Origin: Coriobacteriales bacterium
GTDB lineage: Bacteria > Actinomycetota > Coriobacteriia > Coriobacteriales > CADBOM01
Assembly (NCBI GenBank): GCA_017515355.1
Contig: JAFWGD010000213.1
Span: 1-27,094 of the forward strand
Reading direction: 5' to 3'
Length of the DNA stretch: 27,094 nucleotides
The translations under genes were made by a program, and so were the position numbers. The notes under the pieces are model-generated. The model was not told the DNA's origin, ran no database searches, and saw nothing but the letters and a program-made list of their open reading frames with translations. Below, piece by piece: positions 14,212-20,409 of this stretch; position 1 is the first letter of the stretch, and each line of letters opens with the position of its first letter.

Positions 14212-14733
14212 ATGTCGCAGCCAACGTTCATCTTGGGTATCGATCCAGGCCTGGCAAACACGGGCTGGGGAATCATCGAGGTTGCCGGCAGCAAGAAGAG
14301 CTGCCTGGCCTATGGGTGCATCTCCACCGCGGCAGGCGATCCCATCGACGTGCGCCTCAAGCAGATCTACGATGGCATCTCCGCCGTCATCGAGCGCTAC
14401 CATCCCTCAGAGCTCGGCATCGAGTCGATCTTCTTCAGCGCCAACGCCAAGAGCGCAATCGCCACCGGCCAAGCCAGGGGAGCCGCGCTCGTCGCAGTTG
14501 CCGGGGCAGGCCTCGAGGTTGGCGAATACACTCCGCTGCAGATCAAGCAGACCATCGTCGGCAACGGAGTGGCCACCAAAGAGCAAATCCAATATATGGT
14601 GCGCGCGATCCTCAAGCTCGACCACGTTCCCAAGCCCGACCACGCCGCAGACGCGCTGGGCGCTGCGATCTGCCACGCCAATTTCCGCAACGATGCGCTG
14701 CGGAGGTCCTTGAAGAAGGAGGCTGCCCAATGA
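14212..14733 (+). CDS. ruvC: Holliday junction endonuclease RuvC
   Basis: A 173-residue nuclease that resolves Holliday junctions by symmetrical cuts while bound to RuvAB. Catalytic acidic residues are in place: D11 (LGIDPGLANTG) and E71 (LGIESIFF), then H144 and D147 in PDHAADALG. A His at the third position is also found in the Thermus enzyme, where Escherichia coli has Asp. The central TPLQIKQTIVGNGVATKEQI segment, needed for junction recognition, is present. The start at 14212 has GAGGAAG just upstream. The gene is first in an operon behind a LexA-box promoter; its stop overlaps the ruvA start (ATGA at 14730). Confidence 0.97.
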   Translation: MSQPTFILGIDPGLANTGWGIIEVAGSKKSCLAYGCISTAAGDPIDVRLKQIYDGISAVIERYHPSELGIESIFFSANAKSAIATGQARGAALVAVAGAGLEVGEYTPLQIKQTIVGNGVATKEQIQYMVRAILKLDHVPKPDHAADALGAAICHANFRNDALRRSLKKEAAQ

Positions 14734-15323
14734 TCTCTTACCTGCGCGGATTCCTGGTCGCCAGAAATGCGCAATTCGTAGTCATCGATGTTGGCGGAGT
14801 GGGTTACCAGGTCTTCATGCCCTCCGTCGCCGCCGAGGCGCTCGGCACCATCGGCGAGGAGGTAACCGCATACACGTACATGCAGGTCTCCGAGGCGGGC
14901 GTGGCCCTCTACGGCTTCGCCAACGAGCAGGAGAAGGCCGTCTTCGAAAAGCTCATCAGCGTTTCAGGCGTAGGCCCCAAGGTCGCCATCAGCGCCCTTT
15001 CCGCCTACAGCTCCAACGACCTCATGGGCATCATCGCAACGCAGGATGCCGCGCGTCTCGCCAAGATCCCCGGCATCGGCAAAAAGACTGCGCAGCGCAT
15101 TCTGGTCGATCTCAAGGATTCGTTCGAGTCGTTTGCCGCTATGTCGATCGGAGATACGGGCGCCGATGCGCAGCCTGCAATCCAGGGTTCCGAGGCTGTC
15201 GAGGCGCTGCTGTCGATGGGCTTCACCATGGAAGAGGCCAACCTGGCCATCAAGAGCTATACTGGACCAGACGATACCCAGGAGATCGTGCGGTTCGCGC
15301 TCAAGAGGCTCGGAGGATTTTAG
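14730..15323 (+). CDS. ruvA: Holliday junction branch migration protein RuvA
   Basis: A 197-residue junction-binding protein; the tetramer holds the four-way junction flat and loads RuvB motors. The N-terminal OB-fold domain (MISYLRGFLV to about residue 63) is followed by two helix-hairpin-helix motifs, VSGVGPKVAISAL (about 78-90) and IPGIGKKTAQRILVDLKD (about 113-130). After a linker comes the RuvB-binding C-terminal domain (SEAVEALLSMGFTMEEANLAI). The start overlaps the ruvC stop by four bases, with AGAAGGAGG upstream. Length and motif order are standard. Confidence 0.97.
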   Translation: MISYLRGFLVARNAQFVVIDVGGVGYQVFMPSVAAEALGTIGEEVTAYTYMQVSEAGVALYGFANEQEKAVFEKLISVSGVGPKVAISALSAYSSNDLMGIIATQDAARLAKIPGIGKKTAQRILVDLKDSFESFAAMSIGDTGADAQPAIQGSEAVEALLSMGFTMEEANLAIKSYTGPDDTQEIVRFALKRLGGF

Positions 15324-15333
15324 GAGCGTATAG

Positions 15334-16404
15334 TTGGTTGCCAATGGGAAAGATGTAGTCTGGGAGGCTGGGGACGCCAACGAGCGCCTCGCAGCCTACG
15401 ATGACGCAGCATCGCGCACTATGGATCCCGAGCTCAGCGTCGAGGATCTCGGAATCGATCGCTCGCTTCGCCCCAAGAGGCTCGAGGAGTACATCGGCCA
15501 GGAGCGGGTGAAGGAGAATCTGCGCGTGCTGATCGAGGCTTCGCTCAAGCGCGGTGGAACGCTCGACCACATCCTCTTCTCCGGCCCTCCGGGGCTCGGC
15601 AAGACCACGCTGGCCTCCGTCGTCGCCAACGAGCTCGACGTCTCTCTGCGCGCCACCAGCGGTCCGGCTATCGAGCGTGCGGGCGACCTCGCGGCGCTGC
15701 TCACCAACCTGGAGCCTGGCGACATCCTCTTCATCGACGAGATCCATCGCCTTAACCGCGCTGTGGAGGAGGTCCTCTATCCGGCAATGGAGGATTGCTT
15801 CCTCGACATCGTCATCGGCAAGGGCCCGGCGGCGCGTTCGCTGCGCCTCGACCTCGCTCCCTTCACGCTCATTGGCGCAACCACGCGCACTGGCCTGCTC
15901 ACAGGCCCTCTGCGCGACAGGTTCGGCATGGCGTTTCGCCTCGACTATTAGAGCACCGAGGAGCTTGCGCAGATCGTGGTGCGCTCTGCACAGAAGCTCG
16001 ACGTCAGCATCGATTCCGACGGCGCGCTCGAGATCGCAAGCCGCAGCCGCGGAACCCCGCGCCTGGCAAACAGGCTGCTCAAGCGCGTGCGCGACTTCGC
16101 GGAGGTGCGTGCCCAGGGCTACATCGACGCGCAGGTCGCTTCGGAGGCGCTCTCGTTCTTCGAGGTCGACGAGATCGGCCTCGACGTGATGGACGTCAAG
16201 ATCCTCACGCTGCTGGCAGATACCTTCGCCGGCAAGCCCGTTGGCCTCAGCACGCTCGCTTCTGCGCTCGGAGAGGACCCTGGCACCCTCGAGGATGTCT
16301 ACGAGCCTTTCCTGCTCCAGCGCGGCCTCATCTCCCGCACTGCAAAGGGTCGCGTGGCCACCAAGAGGGCATTCGATCACCTCGGCATACCATATCCGCT
16401 CTAG
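15334..16404 (+). pseudogene. ruvB: Branch migration ATPase RuvB, interrupted by an in-frame TAG
   Basis: The frame encodes a complete 356-residue RuvB except that codon 206 (15949-15951) is TAG. The first part (15334-15951, 205 residues) holds Walker A GPPGLGKTT (84-92), Walker B FIDEIH, sensor 1 GATTR (181-185) and the arginine-finger region GPLRDRFG. The same frame then continues with STEELAQIVVRSAQKLDVSI and the helical lid and winged-helix domains to 16404, ending in GRVATKRAFDHLGI. RuvB proteins usually have Tyr here (LDYY or LEFY), so one base change TAC/TAT to TAG explains the stop. The start is TTG at 15334 with AGGAGC 6 nt upstream. A GTG at 15976 could restart translation, with GAGGAG about 12 nt before it. 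TAG ends at least seven other genes here, so recoding is unlikely. Sequencing error or a recent null mutation are the main options. Confidence 0.9.
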
Positions 16405-16432
16405 GCCATAGGCGCCCGGCAGGAGGAGATCG

Positions 16433-16858
16433 ATGGCTATTCGGCAAGACTATCTCATGCGCATGATCCTCGACTTGGCAACCGCCATCGCCAAGGCTCT
16501 GCGCGGCCAAGGTGACGGCAATCCCGATATTGACGACCTCGAGTTTGCCATCGGGGATGCGGTCAACATGGATCCGGAGCTCTTCTTCTCGCTCGATCCC
16601 GATTCTATGGTGCTGATGTTGCAGATCGGCGATCTGGGCGACGAGGCCGCCTCCTTCGTGGTGCGCTCGATGCTCCTCGACGCGATGTTCCTGCAGGCTG
16701 AAGGCAAGATCGGCCTTGGGGAGCTGCGCAGGCGCCAGGCAGAGGCCATCGCGTCGGCGTTCGGGTGCGACGTCAAGATGACCACGATGACGGTCGAAGA
16801 GCTTGCGGAGCCCTTCCTCATCACGCTCTCCGAAAGCGATCGCTGGTCTGAAGAATAG
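16433..16858 (+). CDS. Small hypothetical protein (possibly DUF6483-like)
   Basis: A 141-residue, mostly helical, acidic, soluble protein without signal peptide or membrane helix. The opening AIRQDYLMRMILDLATAIAKAL resembles the start of a family of uncharacterised proteins that I believe is DUF6483; this is from memory and uncertain. The start at 16433 has AGGAGGAG 5-6 nt upstream. It lies 28 bases after ruvB on the same strand and is probably the last gene of the SOS-controlled ruv operon, which raises but does not prove a link to DNA repair. A weak TTGGC-TAAAGC-GCCAA hairpin follows at 16916-16931. Confidence 0.8.
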   Translation: MAIRQDYLMRMILDLATAIAKALRGQGDGNPDIDDLEFAIGDAVNMDPELFFSLDPDSMVLMLQIGDLGDEAASFVVRSMLLDAMFLQAEGKIGLGELRRRQAEAIASAFGCDVKMTTMTVEELAEPFLITLSESDRWSEE

Positions 16859-17094
16859 CCTTGCACCCATATTTGGCCTCTAGCGCGCAGTAACCACGCA
16901 GATTCCGCCATAGTGTTGGCTAAAGCGCCAATTTCTACCCCATAAACTCCCGCTTCGGTCATAAAAAATCAATACGAATTTAAAATTTGTTGAAAAGCCG
17001 CTGCCCGTGCCTTTTTGCTGTGATAAACTGGAAAAGCCCGAAAAGGGCGTTTTAGCAGCGAATATGACTGCGAAAGAAGGAAGAAAGGCTCGAA
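16859..17094 (+). promoter_or_regulatory. Leader and promoter region of the cold-shock gene
   Basis: No gene is visible in these 236 bases. The sequence becomes A+T-rich around 16964-16995 (runs of A and an AATTTAAAATTT stretch), like an UP element. A -10-like GATAAA lies near 17022-17027 without a clear -35. A small hairpin GCCC-GAAAA-GGGC (17036-17048) flanked by AAAA and TTTT follows in the likely leader. Structured leaders are common in cold-shock genes, but no known element is recognised here. Confidence 0.4.
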
Positions 17095-17298
17095 ATGGCA
17101 AGAGGAAAAGTTAAGTGGTTCAACGCTGAGAAGGGATATGGATTCATCTCCAGGGAAGATGGGGATGACCTCTTCGTCCACTATTCCGAGATTCAGTGCG
17201 AAGGCTATAAGACCTTGGACGAGGGCGCTGAAGTCGAGTTCGACATCACCACTGGTCAGAACGGCAAGCTTCAGGCGAGCAACGTCGTCAAGCTTTAA
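17095..17298 (+). CDS. Cold-shock protein, CspA family
   Basis: A 67-residue single cold-shock domain, a five-strand beta-barrel that binds single-stranded RNA and DNA and melts RNA secondary structure. It has the opening GKVKWFNAEKGYGFI, with the RNP1 motif KGYGFI, and the RNP2 motif LFVHYSEI, then VEFDITTGQNGKLQASNV at the end. The length is exactly that of the family. The start has GAAAGG upstream. It is a monocistronic gene, with an A+T-rich leader before it and a terminator 25 bases after it. Whether it is cold-induced cannot be told; many family members are constitutive. Confidence 0.96.
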   Translation: MARGKVKWFNAEKGYGFISREDGDDLFVHYSEIQCEGYKTLDEGAEVEFDITTGQNGKLQASNVVKL

Positions 17299-17322
17299 TT
17301 GCAAGGTTTGAAATCCTACGGG

Positions 17323-17350
17323 GAGGCGATTGGCAACGATCGCCTCTTTT
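17323..17350 (+). terminator. Rho-independent terminator after the cold-shock gene
   Basis: GAGGCGAT (17323-17330) pairs with ATCGCCTC (17339-17346) across an 8-nt loop, followed by TTTT (17347-17350). The next gene, queH, therefore needs its own promoter within the following 50 bases or depends on read-through. Confidence 0.9.
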
Positions 17351-17400
17351 GGTCTGCAAAAGCAGGCTTTCAAGGGATTTGCAGGTTCCAAGAGGTTTGA

Positions 17401-18004
17401 ATGAAAGTCGCACTGCACGCATGCTGCGGACCATGTTCCACCGTGGCGCTTAGAGAGCTATCCCAACAAGGCCACGACACAGCCATCTTTCTTCTCCAAC
17501 TCGAATATCCATCCGGAATCGGAGTATCTGCGTCGCCTCGACACCATCGAGGCTTACGCCAGCGCGCTCGGCATCGAGCTCGTTGCGGACGAGTACTCGC
17601 CGAACCGATGGATCGACGCTGTGGGGGAGTGCAAGGAGCATACCCCCGAGCGCTGCAGGCGCTGCTATCGCCTGCGGTTCGAGCGCACCGCCGATTACGC
17701 TGCGAAAAACGGTTTCGAGGCGATCGCCACATCGCTCTCGGTCAGCCCCTACCAATTCACCCAGGTGATAAACGAGGAGCTCGCGGCCGCTGCCGAGAGG
17801 CACGGGCTCGTCGCGCTGCCCGCCGACTACCGCGAGATGTACCAGGATTCGGTCGATTTGTCGCGCGAGGCCAACATGTACCGCCAGAACTATTGCGGCT
17901 GCATGTATTCGATGGTGGAGGCGGCAGAGGAGCGCACCGAGAGGCGCAAGGCGCGCAAGGCCGCCAAACTCGCCGCCAAGTCTGCCGAAGGTGGCGAGGG
18001 CTAG
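17401..18004 (+). pseudogene. queH: Epoxyqueuosine reductase QueH, frameshifted
   Basis: QueH (DUF208) makes queuosine from epoxyqueuosine in tRNA, using an iron-sulfur cluster. The first 30 codons read MKVALHACCGPCSTVALREL and on to DTAIF, matching the family start. At 17488-17490 (TTT) the frame breaks. Dropping one T gives IFFSNSNIHPESEYLRRLDTIEAYASALGIELVADEY in the +1 frame, which runs unbroken to 18004. All expected cysteines are then present: CCGPC, CRRCY (with ERCRRCYRLRFERTA) and YCGC near 17893. The repaired protein would be about 201 residues. Without a shift, translation runs through unrelated sequence to 18012. The shift sits in a short T-run, typical of indel errors or slippage. 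Its place before queA and tgt fits the pathway. Whether the gene is really broken is unclear. Confidence 0.88.
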
Positions 18005-18041
18005 CCGCCTGATAGGTGCACCCGCTGTGCCCCCAATCCAT

Positions 18042-18055
18042 GTAGAATGTTCTAC
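18042..18055 (+). promoter_or_regulatory. Palindrome upstream of queA
   Basis: GTAGAA-TG-TTCTAC is a perfect 6-bp inverted repeat 64 bases before the queA start. It overlaps TAGAAT (18043-18048), a possible -10 box lacking a clear -35. It could be an operator over an internal promoter between queH and queA. Confidence 0.3.
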
Positions 18056-18118
18056 GCAAGCCCGATGCGGCATTCGCTGCGAGGCTTGCCAACGATGATG
18101 CCGACCACAGGAACGCAG

Positions 18119-19216
18119 ATGCTCGTATCCGACTTCGATTACAACCTTCCCGAGGAGCTCATCGCGCAGACGCCGATGGAGCCGCGCGACGAGTGCCGGC
18201 TCATGGTTCTCGGGCGCCAAAGCGGAGAAATCGAGCATCGCATCTTCAAGGACATCGCGGAGTACCTGCGTCCCGGCGACCTCCTCGTTGCCAACGAATC
18301 GCGCGTTTTGGCATCGCGCCTGCTCGGCCGCAAGGTGCCAACCGGTGGCAACGCAGAGGTGCTCCTGCTTCGTCAGCACGGACCGATCACATCATCGCAA
18401 ACCGCGCTCTGGGAGGCGCTGGTCAAGCCTGGAAAGAGGCTCAAGCCCGGAGCTGCCGTGGAGTTCGTCGGGCGCGACTCGCATGGGCGCGAGCTCCCCG
18501 ATGGCGAGGCGGTTCTGCGCGCCGAGGTGCGCGAGTGGGTTGAGGGCGGGGCTCCAGGCGAGCGCGTCGTTGAGCTTACCGCGCTCAAAGGCTCGCTCGA
18601 TGAGGCGATCCATGCGGCGGGAAAGCTTCCGCTGCCGCCTTACATCCATGGCTATGAGGGCGATTCCGAGATGTACCAGACCGTCTACTCGAGGCAGGAG
18701 AGCTCTTCTGCCGCGCCTACCGCTGGCCTGCACTTCACCCATGCGCTGCTCGAGCGGCTGTCCGCCATGGGCGTCGGCTTCGCAACTGTGGAACTCGAGA
18801 TCGGCCTCGACACCTTCAGGATCCCCACGGTTGAGATTGCCGAGGAGCACAGGATGCACTCCGAGCGCATTCACATCTCGCAGGAGACGATCGATCGCAT
18901 CGAGCGAACGAAGCGCGATGGCGGCCGCGTTATCGCCGTCGGCACCACTTCGATGCGCACGCTCGAGAGTGCTTGGAGCGCCGAGGAGGGCAGGCTAGTC
19001 CCGCTAGACGGCGCAAGCACCTCGCTCTTCATCCTTCCTGGTTACGAATTCCACATAGCCGACGGGCTCATCACCAACTTCCACGTCCCGAAATCGACGC
19101 TGATGATGCTCGTCAGCGCCTTTGCGGGCCGTGAAAGCATACTCGATGCATACGAGCAGGCCGTCGCCAACCGATACAGGATGCTCTCCTTCGGCGACGC
19201 GATGCTGATAATCTAG
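18119..19216 (+). CDS. queA: tRNA preQ1(34) S-adenosylmethionine ribosyltransferase-isomerase QueA
   Basis: A 365-residue cytosolic enzyme that transfers and isomerises the ribosyl part of S-adenosylmethionine onto preQ1 in tRNA, forming epoxyqueuosine. The family opening LVSDFDYNLPEELIAQTPMEPRD is clear, followed by GDLLVANESRVLASRLLG, AEVLLLRQ, KPGKRLKPG, APTAGLHFT, ELEIGLDTF, HSERI, AVGTTSMRTLES, and near the end DGLITNFHVPKSTLMMLVSAFAG. I choose the ATG at 18119, with AGGAA 6 nt upstream; the frame is open back to 18047 but the extra residues have no family match. tgt starts 8 bases after the stop, so both genes are one transcript. QueA supplies the substrate of QueH encoded just upstream. 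Confidence 0.96.
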   Translation: MLVSDFDYNLPEELIAQTPMEPRDECRLMVLGRQSGEIEHRIFKDIAEYLRPGDLLVANESRVLASRLLGRKVPTGGNAEVLLLRQHGPITSSQTALWEALVKPGKRLKPGAAVEFVGRDSHGRELPDGEAVLRAEVREWVEGGAPGERVVELTALKGSLDEAIHAAGKLPLPPYIHGYEGDSEMYQTVYSRQESSSAAPTAGLHFTHALLERLSAMGVGFATVELEIGLDTFRIPTVEIAEEHRMHSERIHISQETIDRIERTKRDGGRVIAVGTTSMRTLESAWSAEEGRLVPLDGASTSLFILPGYEFHIADGLITNFHVPKSTLMMLVSAFAGRESILDAYEQAVANRYRMLSFGDAMLII

Positions 19217-19224
19217 GAGCGCAT

Positions 19225-20364
19225 ATGGCATTCGAATTCAACATAATCGCGCAGGACAGCGGATCTCAGGCGAAGGCCGCGACCTTCACCACCCCGCATG
19301 GCACAATCGAGACGCCGTGCTTCATGCCCGTAGGCACGCGGGCGACCGTCAAGGGAATCACCGTCGACGAGCTCGAGGAAGTGGGCGCGCAGATCATCCT
19401 GTCCAACACCTACCACCTCTATCTGCGGCCTGGTGCGGACCTCATCGCCGAGGCTGGCGGGCTGCACGCCTTCATGAACTGGAATCGCCCGATTCTCACC
19501 GACTCCGGCGGTTTCCAGGTCTTCTCGCTGAAGGATACGCTCAAGCTCACCAGAGAGGGGCTGAGCTTCGCATCGATCGTCGATGGCACGAAGCATTTCT
19601 GGACGCCCGCCTCCAACATGGACGTCCAGCACAAGCTTGGCGCCGACATCATCATGCAACTCGACCAGTGCCCGCCGATCCCGAGCACGCGCGACGAGGT
19701 CGCCAGCGCGGTGGACCTCTCCGCGCATTGGCTCGAGGGTTGCCTGCAGGCGCACGAGCCGCATCGCGAGCGCCAGGCGCTCTTCCCGATAGTCCAAGGC
19801 GGCATCGAACTCGATCTGCGCCTCGAGTCGATCGAGAGGATCATGGAGCTCGAGGAGCGCTTCGGCATGCATCCCGGTTTCGGAATCGGAGGATACTCCG
19901 TTGGCGAACCCCACGAGGTGATGTTCGAGACCCTTCCAAAGGTTGCTGCGGCGCTACCGCAGGACAGACCGCACTACCTCATGGGCGTCGGCAACCCCAC
20001 GACGCTCGTCCGAGCCGTCGGCATGGGCATCGACATGTTCGATTGCGTCCTCCCGACGCGCACCGGCCGCATGGGCACCGCGTTCTCGAGCGAGGGTCGC
20101 CTCAACTTGCGCAACGCGAGGTTCACGCACGACTTCACCCCTCTCGATCCCGAGTGCGACTGCAAGGTCTGCCGCGGCTACACGCGCTCGTACCTGCGCC
20201 ATCTCGTCAAGTCTGACGAGATGCTCGGCGCGATACTGCTTTCGTACCACAACCTGCACTACCTGCTGAATCTCATGCGCAAGGTTCGCGAGGCGATCGT
20301 CGAGGGCCGCTACGGCGAGTTCCTCGAGAGCTGGATGGCCTCGCCAGCCGCGAACGACTATTGA
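19225..20364 (+). CDS. tgt: tRNA-guanine transglycosylase Tgt
   Basis: A 379-residue enzyme exchanging guanine-34 for preQ1 in tRNAs with GUN anticodons, the entry step of queuosine formation in tRNA. The catalytic Asp pair is present: D93 in LTDSGGFQVFSL and D273 in MFDCVLPTRTGR. The substrate loop QLDQCPP, the GGYSVGEP and MGVGNP motifs, and the zinc site C311, C313, C316 and H342 (CDCKVC to SYHNLH) are intact. The ribosome site AGGAGC lies 6-7 nt before the ATG. It is the last gene of the queuosine cluster. No genes for preQ1 synthesis (queC, queD, queE, queF) are in the window, so the cell must make preQ1 elsewhere or salvage it. Confidence 0.97.
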   Translation: MAFEFNIIAQDSGSQAKAATFTTPHGTIETPCFMPVGTRATVKGITVDELEEVGAQIILSNTYHLYLRPGADLIAEAGGLHAFMNWNRPILTDSGGFQVFSLKDTLKLTREGLSFASIVDGTKHFWTPASNMDVQHKLGADIIMQLDQCPPIPSTRDEVASAVDLSAHWLEGCLQAHEPHRERQALFPIVQGGIELDLRLESIERIMELEERFGMHPGFGIGGYSVGEPHEVMFETLPKVAAALPQDRPHYLMGVGNPTTLVRAVGMGIDMFDCVLPTRTGRMGTAFSSEGRLNLRNARFTHDFTPLDPECDCKVCRGYTRSYLRHLVKSDEMLGAILLSYHNLHYLLNLMRKVREAIVEGRYGEFLESWMASPAANDY

Positions 20365-20409
20365 TGGCGAGTTTTGGATCGACCGATTCTTCGACAGTGA
20401 GGATGTAGC

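Noticed and set aside
15949..15951. Amber codon read as pyrrolysine in ruvB
   Set aside because: TAG is the normal stop of many genes here, RuvB has no reason to carry pyrrolysine, and the expected residue is Tyr.
16859..17094. Small RNA gene in the cold-shock gap
   Set aside because: Only weak hairpins are seen, with no clear promoter-terminator pair apart from the cold-shock gene.
17351..17400. PreQ1 riboswitch before queH
   Set aside because: The 50-base gap lacks the small G+C stem and A-rich tail of preQ1-I, and it is too short for the other classes.
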